Shown here in pieces: positions 21,071 through 31,975 of a DNA stretch of 64,000 bases (the first letter of the stretch is position 1; every line of letters begins with the position of its first letter). This stretch comes from Azolla caroliniana. Its lineage: Eukaryota > Polypodiophyta. The notes under the pieces were generated by a model. It was not told the origin of the DNA. It searched no databases and worked only from the letters and a program-made list of their open reading frames with translations. Position numbers and translations under genes: made by a program. The stretch covers positions 1,860,001 through 1,924,000 of the forward strand of contig JBHGNT010000021.1 of the NCBI GenBank assembly GCA_043228905.1, in the 5' to 3' direction.

Positions 21071-24000
21071 CTATGTGATTGGCGGGGGAAACAACCATTT
21101 CGGCGGCGGAAAATGCCAATAAGGAGTGTTGTAATTGGATGTCATGAATGGAGTAGCTGTCCAGATAATAAGAAACTCACCCCGTTGAGCAATTTTAGCC
21201 TCAGAGTCTCCAACTATACCATCCCATTGACTCTTCAAAGTATGAATTATGTCTAACCAAATGTTAGAAACCACTTCAGGTGGTGGTGTTTTAAGTTGAT
21301 GGAAAACGAGAGAACATCGAGCCTTCCAAATGTGATATACAATGGTACTACTCAGTATCTCCCATACTGGCTGGACTTCCTTCCTTACTCCTGAAAACTG
21401 TAATGACAGTAGTGGTAATGTATGAACACTTCCATATTTAGTGTAAAATCCATGGTCCATAGATTCATTGTCATAATGGAACGCATCACGGACATGTGAT
21501 GTCCAAACCACCACGCCCCAAGTGAAAACCAATGGGGGAAAATAATGAGGCAAAATTCTAAGGGGTCGTTGCCATATCTGTTGAGATTCAATGCACTCCC
21601 ATAAACAATGTTTTTGAGTTTCCATTTGTAATTGACATCGAATACAACCAAAAGATACTCCCACTCTATGCAACCATGTGCCTATCGGCAAGGCCTAGTG
21701 TACAACTAACCATTGTACATGCAATATTTTGTGTGGTTATTTTCTTGCCCATAAGATAACCCAAAATTTTGCAAGGAAGTGGGGAGTAATACCTTGTTGA
21801 TTCCAATATTGAGATGCACCTGGCAACACATCACGTGTATCTGAAAGTACATGTCTTCCCAACTGTACAGAATATTGGAAGAAATTGAACTTGTTACCTG
21901 TGTAAGGATCTGTCCACTGATAATCAATTGGGTCCCAATCTAATCTGAATATCAGTTTTTTAGCTAACACCCACAACTTCCAATGTGGCCTTATGTCCTC
22001 TATCATTGGATCAATATACCATTTACGGTCAGCATATCCAATGACCCTTATCTTGTGCTCAATACTATGGGGGTAATCTATCACCGTTTCCGGGGACTAA
22101 GATAATTGGTTTGTTTCATCCACCTCAAACAACCAGTATGTCTTATCATCTGAATACCCCTTCACAGCCAAGAGTACTTCCAATCTTGAAAAAACCCCAA
22201 CCCATCTATGGTTTACATTATTGGGTGGTATAAGAAGTCTACTCATAGCTTCATGAATTTGTTGATACATTATTTGGCCGCCATGCATACTACGTAGGAT
22301 TTCTTTTTGCTCTTTCAATGAACGCGATAACTTTTTTTTCCAAGTCTAAACTGTTTTCGTTGGACCCTCTGTCATTTTCCCCCACGATAGCCATTGTCTA
22401 GAACCCAACACTGAACCATTTGATGTTGTAAACAACGGGTTCCAAACTATCTTTTGTCTGAGATAGTCAACATAATGTTTGGGATTAGGTTTATTATGAA
22501 GCAAACTAGGTAATACATGTTTCCATGCTGAAACTAATGTCCTAATAAATTTGTCTTCCCATCTATTGGCTGAAGGTACTCGGAATTTTTCCCTAAATAT
22601 CCAATTTACATCCTTCGGGCAAGGGGCGCTTAAACGAGGAGAGCAATCTAAAAACCAGTCAATCAATAATACTTTCCATATCTCTTGCCCCGGTGTAAAT
22701 CCTCTAACAAGCAACTTACTTAACAATGTTCTTGATTGATCTACTGGATCAATAATACCTACTCCTCCTTTAGAACGAGGTAAGGTAATAACATCTCATT
22801 TCACTTTCGACCGAGCATTGCCTTCCGTTTTACCGGACCACAAGAAATTACAAATCTGTCTACGTATTTTCAAAATGCATGACTTGGAGAATATCCAACA
22901 TGACAAAACATACCATGTTGAAGCCAATAAAACCTGGTTAACAACTACAATCCGACCAACAAAAGACAACTTGACTGAACTCCATAATAATAACTTTTTT
23001 CGTAGTGATAATAGGAGGGGTGCCACTTGATGTTCCATTGAAAGATGAATACCTATCGTACACCCTACGTACCGAACAGGACAACCTGATGGTATCCATC
23101 GAAATTGCGGGTGTGGATCCCATAGAGGAGGCTCTACATCCCCCACCCAAAATGCAAAGGACTTGTTCCAATTGACCAATGCACCTGAAGCCTTACAAAA
23201 TGTGGATATGGCCAATTTTGTTTTTTGCAAATTTTCCAAATCACCTTTTAAGTATAGGGTAGTGTCATTTGCAAACTCAACATCCCTTACTTCTATATGT
23301 GAGAGTGGGAGTCGTAGTCCCCATATACCAATATTACCAGCATTCAAAAAAGAGATCATTGCCTCAACAAAAAATAAAAACAGGAAAGGAGCCAAAGGAC
23401 AGCCTTGGCGAACTGATCAAGAAATAGAAAACAAGGGTCCATAATTCCCAGCTAGTAAGACTCGGCTTTGTACCGAAATTCGAATTATATAATGAAGAAA
23501 TACATGTTATCCATTCTTTTGAGAAACCAAAACGAGCCAATACACCTTGTAAAAATTCCCAATCAACACGGTCGTAAGCTTTCTCAAAATCAAGCATAAC
23601 AATGACCAAGTTTTGATTAGATTTGGCTTCCAAAGCTACAGATTCCCAAAACGTATAAACATTATCCAAAATGCTCCTTTCCCGAATGAATCCTGTTTGT
23701 GACGGATGTATAACTTTAGGCATTATAGTACTAAGTCGTATACTAATTCCTTTAGCTAAAATTTTATACACTGTATTCAATAATGTAATCAGGCACCATT
23801 GCTTGATGTCCAATGAAGGACCTTTTGATTTAGGGATAAGGTAAATTAGTCCTTCTGTAGAATATGGAGGCATATTACCCTTCCGAAGAATTTGTTGGAA
23901 TGTTGTACATAAATCTGCTTTGAACAAGTCCCAATATTTAATGAAGAATGTTGGGGTTAAACCATCCATACTTGGACAACAATTTTTAGGCAAAGCTTGG

Positions 24001-26110
24001 AGTGCTTCACTCAATTCCCCATAAGTAAGAACGTCTTGGAGCTTGACATTAATATCTTGTGTTATTCTTGAACTCAATTTATTCCATACAGAAGACCGAC
24101 TTATTAAATCCTCATTGGAGAAGGAAACGACTGATAATAGGTCAGAATAGTATCGTGTGGCTATTTCTCTCATCACTTGAGGGTCAGATGAGATAGTTCC
24201 ATTCTCATGTTGTAGTTGTTTGAATGAAACCGCATTATGATTTGGTCTCATGGCATGAAAAAATTCAGTTGTGTATTTATCACTCATTTGGGTCCAATTA
24301 GCTGCCCTATGATGATATTGAAATTTTGCACATTTTTCTAATAGTATAACAAGTTCTTGTCTTGCTGCCCCAAGTTTCTTAGCAATCCAAGTGCAATGTG
24401 GATAACGTTCTTGTAATTGTTGTAGAGAAACAAGAGAAGTACATGACCATTTCTCCTTTTCTTGTAGCATAGAAAACCTCTCCTTGGATTTATCCCTAAA
24501 AAATTCTGAAATACATCGTAAGCCATTAGCTACCCACATAGCCATTGATTCATGTATAACATATTTTTGAGACCATAATTCAGCCACTTGTAAGGAAAAG
24601 TCATTGTCTAACAACACGTTGTCGCGGAAATCTGTGCGTGCGTGTCGGGTAGGACGGGACCGCGGGGGTCTTGGACTAGGGAGTGAGGAAAGGGAAGGAA
24701 GCTTGAGAGTTTAACCGAGTAGAAGGGTTAAGGTTAGAGAGATTAAGATTAAAGACAAGACAAGATCCATCGAATGATTATATTACGAAAACACCACATG
24801 AGTTACAACCATGGCAGCGTAGGCCGAATGTAAACCACTAGATGAAACCCTAACTGAAACCCTAATGGTCTACCCAAACCAACCGAATGGCGACCCCCTC
24901 CAAAGTGACCCCTCTCACTCCGTTTTATAGTGATAAGGGGTAAGGCACATTACAAAAAGGGAGGCCAAATATCCCCTTCTTTCAATGGGAATATTTGCCT
25001 TGACCTTAGGATGAGAGATTGATGGGGCCTTAACTCCCTCTCCTAACACTTTCGCACACAACCACACCCTCTACTTATTACACCCGTATTTCCATGCACT
25101 CCCCTTTAGTCTACATGTGCATGAGCCCCTAATTACACATCACCTTTTCACAAACTTTGTAGTGCACTTTTAGCACCTTATATTCTACCCTTTCGTTTAC
25201 ATTTGTTACTTTATTTTACAATTCTATCAAGTGCATGTGCAATGTTGCACATTCCCATTTTATTCATCCCGCTCGGGTTTTCTCACCATAATTGAAAATC
25301 CTCACGACAACGTGTTTAGGAATTTTCAAATTGGAGAATTCCTTAAAGTTTTGGGTCGAAATTGACAGGATAACTGGAGCATGATCAGAGAAAGTAGTTC
25401 CCGACATTATATGTATTGTACCAGTTGTTGAAAATAAATTTTCCAGATACATAGAATCTATCCAATCGAGCTAAATTAGTACCATTTACACGCCTATCTG
25501 ATCTTGAAAACAAAAGTGAGGTGTTTGTATGAACCATCAAAGGAGCGTGCCAAGCATCTAATATTTGTAAGGAAAACACCAATTGTTCCCACATTACTAA
25601 TTCATGGCCATGTATCGTGGTTGAGCTACCTCCCATTCTATCAATGGGGTCCTCAAGCATTTTCAAATCACCAGCGATACACCAATGATCAAGGGAAGGC
25701 AGATTATTTAATAATTTTTTCCAAAATTGTTGTTGTGCAAAGGCAGTATTAGGAGCATATATATTCAAGAGTCCCCATGTAATCTCTCCTTCTTGCATAA
25801 TAATATATTGAGCCCTTCTAGGAATGACCACTTGTTTTTGGATAATGTATGGAATCCACCTCTGAGAAATAGCCATACAAACCCCACCATGGACTTTTGT
25901 GTTGCCCATTGCGGGAGACTAGAACATGTCCCAGTTTCCAGATAGAATAGAACCATAATGAGAAATTCTAAAGGTATTTAAATGATGTTCTTGTATTAAA
26001 AGAAAATCTAAGGATCCACCCACTATACATTTGTTAATCTCTTGACGGAGACGATGTTTGTATCGTCTATATAAGGGGCTCCCTAACTCCTGAACATTCC
26101 ATGACATCAC
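21071..26110 (-). pseudogene. LINE ORF2: endonuclease, reverse transcriptase, zf-RVT
   Basis: Starts at ATG 26110 (MSWNVQELGSP). The APE endonuclease blocks are WNVQ, LLIQEHHL, NIYAPN, GDLKMLED, LDRFYVS and FSDHAPV, broken by a stop near 25919. The solo LTR interrupts IPKH-VLLDND, and excising it restores the frame. RT follows: LIPKSKG, QTGFIRERSILDN, MLDFEKAYDRVDW, then a frameshift near 23380 before GCPLAPFLF. The catalytic box reads EFANDTTLY where FADD is expected, removing the first aspartate. Several further frame breaks (about 22730, 22330, 22090, 21710) precede a zf-RVT-like CIRCQLQMETQKHCLWEC and the stop at 21071. Confidence 0.9.
24620..25309. repeat. Solo gypsy LTR (690 bp) inside the LINE endonuclease
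   Basis: TGTCGCGG...CTCACGACA with a 4-bp target repeat ACGT at 24616-24619 and 25310-25313. Removing it restores the ORF2 frame. The ends and the GGGACCGCGGGGGTCTTGGAC block place it in the same superfamily as A and E1. No internal domain is left, so it arose by LTR-LTR recombination. Confidence 0.9.
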
Positions 26111-26258
26111 TCACATTTAAGGAAACTTGGGTTGTTGTGATGCCATTTTCATGTTTTTTGCTAATGGCTCCAGATTGGCCTCATTGCCCTCTTGCTCACC
26201 TCTTATGGAACATGATAAAGGTATCGCATCGCGTACCATTCTATAATGATGATGAGCT

Positions 26259-27351
26259 TTAGCTAATACTTGACCTTCTAATAACCCCATCTTCATGAAT
26301 ATAGGTATATCCACAATTTGGAAGGATCTCAGATTCTAAGGAGACAACCACCTGTCTTCGTCCCGTCACATCAAACAGTGGCAAAAGTTGTATAGTTGCT
26401 GCCTCAAGTTCCCTTAATAGTACTTCCCCAAAATTGTCACAATTAACATATTTTGCGAAGTGTAATGTTTGTTTTCTAATAGCCAATCGAACATCTGTTG
26501 TCACCCATGTTTGTTTATCATAACCACAAAAAGGAAATGAAAATCCTACCAGAGATTGCATAGTCTTGAAAAGAACATGAACGGGTATTGATGCAACGCC
26601 ATTATCAACCATGTCTCCCAACAATTTCAAAAACTCAAACCCATATGTGGCATTCCATATGTGGCATTCCATCGGGGGGCAATCTTTCAATACATGGCCT
26701 TGTTGTTTACAATAAAAACATTGTCCAGGCATACCTACACACTCCAATTTTTGCATGAATATCGTCTTCCTGGTGAGTGATGGTAGAAGTACCTAAGTAG
26801 GTAAATTTTCGAATTGATGGATATCCTGTTAGCTTCGTTTCTAATGCCTCCTCACGAGGAGGAAGAACCATGCCAATTCTTACTGTGATTGATGGGAGTA
26901 CAACCATGTACTCCTTAGGGATTCTCGGGAAAACCACAAAAATCGGGGTCAAACAATGCCCTGAATTCAACATTTCGACAGGATCAAAGCCCGGTTTCCA
27001 AGGCACAAAACAAGCAATAGCATTTCGAATATTGATCACATTTGCATTCAACATGACCACACCGGATTCGGCTGTATCCAATTCTAGGTGATAGAATGCA
27101 TGTCCAAGAATTTGCACATCAATGATTTTTCCTATCCTATGTTGGAAAGCCGCGTGGAGGAGATCTCTCAAATCTCCTCTATTCGGCATTAAACCTATAA
27201 CCCTACACACTATTCAGTATGAATGTAAACGACTTACCTCTCTTTTCAACATCGCTTCCTCTTCCGGTGTGAAGACAACAATGAAGGCTGACCGTGGAGG
27301 AGTTGTCGGGGGCACTGCATCAGAGTTCCCCTGGTGTACCGTATCAGCCAT
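26259..27351 (-). pseudogene. LINE ORF1, RNA-binding protein with CCHC knuckle
   Basis: ATG near 27351 (MADTVHQGNSDAV) begins a frame with a stop near 27213, reopening as VCRVIGLMPNRGDLRDLL. It then gives a plant LINE ORF1 region (DUF4283-like by general appearance) with WKPGFDPVE and FPRIPKEYM. A frameshift near 26750 separates it from the zinc knuckle CFYCKQQGHVLKDCP (near 26695-26735). The C-terminal part runs to 26259. The function, binding LINE RNA, is inferred from family knowledge. Confidence 0.8.
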
Positions 27352-27664
27352 CCTCTTCGTCTTGTCTACAACGATCTGCGCATCCTTCTCTTCACCATTC
27401 GTTATCTATTTTCCCTCTCCTTGTAGTTGTGTTTCTTTCAGAGATGCTTAAAATTTGAAGCTTCTTCAATGGAATCTTCTCTCCAAAACAGAATGAAGTC
27501 TCTGTGGGGAAGGAGAAACTGGGTGAGGTGTGGACAGGAAGGTTATTGAGAAGAGCAGAGAATGGAAGCGTAGCATTGGCGGGCCGTGACTATCTGTCTC
27601 TCTCTTTCATCTTCCACAATCTTAGATTGATTCGAATTTGGTTCTTCTTCAAATGGTTTGGTTT

Positions 27665-28242
27665 ATTGGTTTTTGGTTAACTTTTTTTCCCCCTTAATGG
27701 CTTGTTAATTTAATGGTTTTTTGTTTATTTAATTAATTTAACCTAAATGTTTATTTAATTTAATGGTTTAATTAATGTTTTTATTGATTTAATAAATTTA
27801 ACTTATTAAGTGCTCATTTAATTTAATGTTTATTTTAGATTTTTAATTAGTTTGCCTTAAATGGTTAAGTTTAAATTTTTTATTAGATAGTTCGGTTTGG
27901 TTTCAACTTTTCCCTAAACGGTTTGGTTTACCTTTGCTTAAATTGTTTGATTTAAATGGCTTGGGAGTTCATAAATGGTTTGGTTTGGTTTTTGTTTTAT
28001 ATAAATGGTTCGGTTCAGTTTGGTTTCGAGACAAAGAAACCAAACCAAGCCCATCACTACTATCTACTGATAAGCTACGAGCTTGCCTCAAACAAAGCCT
28101 TCCTTCTAGACATCTCGCTTTCACAATGTAGTATTTATCCCTTATTGTGAACTACATGCCCACATCAACGTATCAACTTCATTGCTACGAACCACTTACG
28201 CAAAACATCTAAAATAAGCTCTCTTAAAATCATGATTGTCGG
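27665..28242. repeat. AT-rich spacer with GGTTTGGTTT/TTTAATTTAATGG repeats
   Basis: Low-complexity stretch of degenerate TTTAATTTAATGGTTT units, then GGTTCGGTTnGGTTT units to about 28060. The last 170 bp are unassigned. No coding potential is seen. Confidence 0.6.
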
Positions 28243-28668
28243 TTTCAACGACTGGCCTCACCTTCCGGTCCACAATCTTGTACTTAGTGTTGACGTGGGT
28301 GGTTTGACTCGCCCCGTCTGAACTTTGCTATCTCCACGTACATGTCGATCGAATGGACCAGAATCATCCAATCCTCAATTAGACCTCCCGCAATCATCCT
28401 CTCGATCTCCCCGAGGGTGTCATCGAACGAGACCGTTTCCACGACGTCGTTGATCTTGTCATTGGGGCCCATGGCTCCACATGCCCTTAGACGCCCCTCG
28501 ACTCTTCGTCTTTCACAGCCGACGATGTCGACTGATGTACAACCTCCATTGTCAGAGAGCAAAATTTCTCATCTAATCTACAAGTGTGGGGTTTTGGCCG
28601 GTTGTCCGGACTATTACGATCCCACGCCATGGTAGCCCTTTTAAAAAATCCTCTCAGCCTTCGCCACC
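28243..28668 (-). pseudogene. pol: Element G0 pol N-terminal fragment
   Basis: Minus-strand pol start of an old gypsy element, readable as GGCTSVDIVG, LRACGAMGPNDKI, ETVSFDDTLGEIER and MYVEIAKF. These align with the N-terminal pol domain of E4/E1. It runs to the gag-pol junction (T-run 28643-28648) and to CCACC (28664-28668), where K inserted. The element resumes at 55379. Downstream pol (RT to integrase) and the 3' LTR are missing left of 28243, so G0 is truncated there. Confidence 0.8.
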
Positions 28669-29125
28669 TGTCATGAGGCAAGACTCGAACCCATGACCTT
28701 ATGTTACATGGGTCGAGCTTTTGACCATTAGACTATATGTTGTAATACGAAGGATATTATTTTCATTTAGGATTTATTATAGAAAATTGATCTATATTCC
28801 AAATTTCTTTGGAACATTCTAGAAACTTCAGGAGTGCTCTTGAGAACACTATAAAAGGAGGCACAAGGCATTATTTCGAACCAAATCGGTTCAACATCAG
28901 TCTTAAGCCTCCTAGCTACTATTGTATATTCCCTTAACATTATATATATCTTTTGTTATCCTCATTCTCTCTCTCTCTCCCTCTCTCTCTCTCCCTCTCT
29001 CTCTCTCCTTCTCTCGAGAGTTCTGCACCTCCCTTAGTACTAATCCTCATCTTTTAGTACTAATTCCTTCTCTGTTTTAGTACTATTCCTAACAATACTT
29101 CTCTGTCTTAGTACTGCTCCTGACT
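28669..29125 (+). repeat. K 5' LTR (457 bp)
   Basis: TGTCATGAGG... with TATAAAA at 28850-28856, a (CT)n tract at about 28967-29015, and four copies of a TTAGTACTA motif near the 3' end (29036-29116). The end reads GACT where the 3' LTR has AACA. Confidence 0.9.
28672..28738 (-). other. tRNA-like module in K 5' LTR
   Basis: On the minus strand a B-box-like GGGTTCGAGTC (28682-28692) lies 25 bp downstream of an A-box-like TAGTCTAATGGTCAAAAG (28718-28735). The spacing suits a tRNA gene, but no good full cloverleaf can be drawn. It sits at the very start of U3, antisense to K. Confidence 0.6.
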
Positions 29126-29142
29126 GTTTGAACCAATTTTTT
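29126..29142 (+). other. K primer region, possible self-priming site
   Basis: The bases after the 5' LTR contain TTGAACCAATTT (29128-29139), the exact complement of AAATTGGTTCAA at 55127-55138 in the 3' LTR. The 5' LTR has one mismatch at 28883-28894. That LTR site lies 33 bp after the TATA box, about where the transcript should start. This is the Tf1-type self-priming layout. No tRNA primer site is seen. Confidence 0.5.
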
Positions 29143-29395
29143 CTCATTCCTTCTCTTCCTTTATCTTCTTACTTCTCCCTCCCTTCATACTAATCTCTTA
29201 TTCCTCTTTTCTCTCATACTATGGCCATTGTTAGCGCTCAAGAATATCAATCCGTTTTCTCAGAGCTGCAATGTTGGAAAGAGAAGTTCCTTGCTTTGGA
29301 ACAAGAACATCAACGGTTGTTAGGGGATCTTTAACAAATCTCCTTAGAAAAGCGGCAGACGCAACAATAACATGGGGAGCTAGTGGTACGCGTGC

Positions 29396-29825
29396 TGTCA
29401 TGATAACACTCACATCATGCATCGAAAGGATAATGACACTCACATTATGCTTTGAAAGGATTTGAACCCACGACGTTGTTGTACACATGTCAAATCCTTA
29501 GCCATTGTATTAATATTCTTGTATGCATAGTTTTTAGAATAGGAAATCTAATATCATAGGAATATTCTATATTACTCTACAATCTAGAATGACCTAGAAT
29601 ATTCTAGAGTGTTCTATACACTAGAACCTTCTAGAATACTCTAGAGATATTCTAGATTACTCTACATTCTAGGATAACCTAGAATATTCTAGAGTGTTCT
29701 CTATTACTTATAAATTGGGATCTACCACTCATCCCAAACCTAAATTGGTTCAACCCCATTTTGTAGTACTCAGTTGCCTACTCTTTGTAATCCATTTACT
29801 CTTCAATATAATAATTCCTTTTCAA

Positions 29826-29861
<36 letters not shown>

Positions 29862-29864
29862 ACA
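29396..29864 (+). repeat. Solo LTR of a K-related family (469 bp)
   Basis: TGTCATGA...CTCGACA with target repeat cGTGC/tGTGC (29391-29395 and 29865-29869, one mismatch). It shares with K's LTR the TGTCATGA start, an antisense tRNA-like module, and AAATTGGTTCAA (29742-29753) exactly 33 bp after TATAAAT (29709). It ends in a (TC)n tract. K's gag frame is restored when it is removed. Confidence 0.88.
29450..29512 (-). other. tRNA-like module in solo LTR
   Basis: Minus-strand B-box-like GGGTTCAAATCC (29458-29469) and A-box-like ACAATGGCTAAGGATTTG (29491-29508). Position and orientation are as in K's LTR, but the sequence differs, so it is not a recent copy. Confidence 0.55.
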
Positions 29865-30515
29865 TGTGCAACAACTCGAAGCAAGCTTAGTAGCGATGCA
29901 ACAACAAGAACCCAGTACGCAAGGGATTCATAAAGAACCCAAGATCGGCCTTCCCATGAAATTTGATGGAACGTGATCACAGTTTAGAGGATTCCTTAAT
30001 CAGGTACGATTAGTCATTCAAATGCATCCTTCTCGATATCCCACCGATGCATCACAAGTGGGACTAGTAGGCACTCTACTTAGTGGCACAACTTTGGCAT
30101 GGTTCGCCCCCCTGTTAGAAAAAAGCTCTCCCTTGTTAAATAATTTTGAAGAGTTTATTACCGAGTTTAAAGCCTGTTTTGGAGATACCGATAGTGTTAG
30201 AACATCAATCAACAAAATCCAAAGATTGCGCCAAGGTCAATAGCCGGCCTCAGCTTATGCTGCGGATTTCCGTCTTCTCGCCACCGATATTCCCTGGGAT
30301 GACCAGGCACTAATGGAGCAATTTCATTTTGGCCTACGTAATGAGTTAAAGATTTACTCTTAACTTTCACCGAGGAGCCAAAGTCATTGACAAAAGCAAT
30401 CAAGCATGCGGTGCGATGCAATAATCGCCTCTTCAAATGACGTTCGGAACGTTAGTTCCAAATGCCACAGACAAGATCGGAGCCAGGCCTTTCCCAAGGG
30501 AGTCATTCAATACGT

Positions 30516-31318
30516 TGTCGTGAAGAATTTCGACCAGAGGCGGAAACCGGGAAATATTGGCTACATCGGCGGGGTGCAGCATGTGCGCTCACCCTTGTAC
30601 ATTTAGTGTGAATAACGAGAGCGCCTTTATGGTGCCGAAGAGTAATTGAGTCGGGACAAGAATCCATGTAATAAGGGATTTATCCCACGATGCTACGGAT
30701 CCCTCTCCTTGTTCTATAAAAGGAAGGGAGCGCCCTTGGTGAAGGGGTTGCCCATTTTGTATTAGTAGGGTATACCGTTAGATTAAGAATCGTCCTCTCT
30801 TTCTCTTTCCCTTCCTCTTGTTTAGGGTTTCGTTTTTCTTCTTCTTGCCTCTGCTTCTTCCTCTTTGTCGTTCTGAGTATCGAGCCTTGGCATCTCGTGT
30901 TCCTGTTTTCTGCTCGTTCTCTGTGCAAGACCCCGCTCGGCACGACAAGCCCGAGAACTCCCCGACCGGCGGCTTGGCAGTCGATGACTGTTGTAACCTA
31001 AGCTACTTAGGTCGGGCTCGATACTAGTATTGTATCTTAGTCTTGTAATATATGCATGGAGGGTTCTGCGTATCGGTGTTTGTGTGGGTGTTTTGGTGTT
31101 CTCTTACCTCTGTTTCTGTACATAAGGGCGTGAGTTGGGTCGGCGTGGTGTGTGTGTGTGGGTGGGAGTCGGTGTCAAGCACGCTCTCTCTCTCTTTCTC
31201 TCTCCCATTCGGTTGCTTCCGGAACGCGTCCGGAATCATCTTCTCCGCTTCTCTTCTTCCCTCGTCCGAGACCCCCGTGGTCCCGCCCTTCTACACGCGC
31301 GCGCGTAATAACGCGACA
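30516..31318 (+). repeat. Element F 5' LTR (803 bp)
   Basis: TGTCGTGAAGAATTTC...ACGCGCGTAATAACGCGACA, preceded by ACGT (30512-30515). TATAAAA is at 30715-30721. The 3' end has the family GAGACCCCCGTGGTCCCGCC block. No second copy is in the window; the LTR closing this composite at 49994-50695 belongs to another family. Confidence 0.85.
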
Positions 31319-31321
31319 TCT

Positions 31322-31341
31322 TTGGTGAACCCGACGTGAAG
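31322..31341 (+). other. Element F primer binding site
   Basis: TTGGTGAACCCGACGTGAAG, 3 bp inside the LTR: the superfamily motif, here on the plus strand. Confidence 0.7.
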
Positions 31342-31355
31342 GGCGGCAAGGGAGA

Positions 31356-31975
31356 ATGGTGTTGGAAGAAGAAGACTTCGTGCAACTTTTCGTCGAAGTG
31401 GTGAGGGTGTTTGGATGAGCGACAACAAGACGAGAGTCAGCGCAACAAGCGGTCGAGCGAGTGGTCGAAAGAGTCGGCCATTTCAAAGGGGACAAAGTCC
31501 CATCTTACTTGGAAGCCTACAACGCGGAAATGGAGGAGCGAGACGTGGACGAAGCGTTGAGGCTGGAGTTCTTCTATCGGGCTGTCGCCGTCCGTATGCA
31601 CGCGGAAGTGAAGGAGCTTCGAGAAGCTCATAGTTCGTGGGAGGCCTTTGAAGAGGCACTCCTGCAGGCATATGGAGGACGACGGAAGAGCCAGGGACGA
31701 CACAACTTCGACCAGTGGGTAGCATCGGCAAAGACCCACCGGCGCGCAATGAAGGCGATCCGAGAGTTCAAGCGACGGCTTGCTCGGCTCGCGGAGCAGG
31801 AACAAGGTTTGGTGGGGGCGGACAAAGTCCTATTGTTCGTCAGGTCAATCGGGATTGAGCTTGAAGACGATGACGGAGCGAATGGGCTTACGGAGGACTG
31901 GTCGAAGGTCGGAAGGGTGTGCCAACGGCTAGACAATGAGCGAGCCGAGAAGGCTAAGAGGAAGGCACGCGACGG
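31356..31975 (+). pseudogene. gag: Element F gag, first part
   Basis: ATG at 31356 (VLEEEDFVQLFVEVV) runs to TGA at 31416-31418, probably a CGA mutation, then stays open in the same frame. Capsid motifs are GHFKGDKVPSYLEAY, SSWEAFEEALLQAYGG, FDQWVASAKTHR, LARLAEQEQGLVG, DKVLLFVRSIG and VCQRLD, close to T1's gag. T1 inserts at codon GAC-GG (ACGG, 31972-31975), and the frame continues at 35150. Capsid identity rests on similarity within the window (T1, E-family). Confidence 0.85.

Larger units (their letters stand above)
21013..27650 (-). mobile_element. L1-type LINE, near full length, inactive
   Basis: Minus-strand non-LTR retrotransposon with ORF1 (CCHC) and ORF2 (endonuclease-RT-zf-RVT). 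The 3' end is an A-rich tail (plus-strand TTGTTTTTTGAAAAG at 21013-21027). It is flanked by the 14-bp repeat AAATGGTTTGGTTT (20999-21012 and 27651-27664), consistent with target-primed reverse transcription. The flank is low-complexity, so the exact repeat length is uncertain. A 690-bp solo LTR sits in ORF2. Confidence 0.9.
29221..30515 (+). pseudogene. gag: K gag, interrupted by a solo LTR
   Basis: ATG at 29221 (AIVSAQEYQSVFSEL) with TAA at 29332 begins a coiled-coil-like N-terminus. It runs to VRV at 29395, where a solo LTR is inserted, and resumes at 29870 as QQLEASLVAMQQQ. The Ty3 capsid (retrotrans_gag) signature is clear: KFDGT-stop-SQFRGFLNQ, MHPSRYPTDASQVG, LSGTTLAWFAPLLE and FEEFITEFKACFGD. 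Further stops occur at about 30241 and 30436. The zinc-knuckle part is absent; sequence between 30515 and K's protease at 50696 was lost with the F/T2 insertions. Confidence 0.88.

Noticed and set aside
29831-29860. (TC)n tracts here and at about 28967, 36963, 47319 and 55211 as special regulatory elements
   Set aside because: Simple microsatellites; length varies even between the two LTRs of E3. A GAGA-type role cannot be judged from sequence alone.
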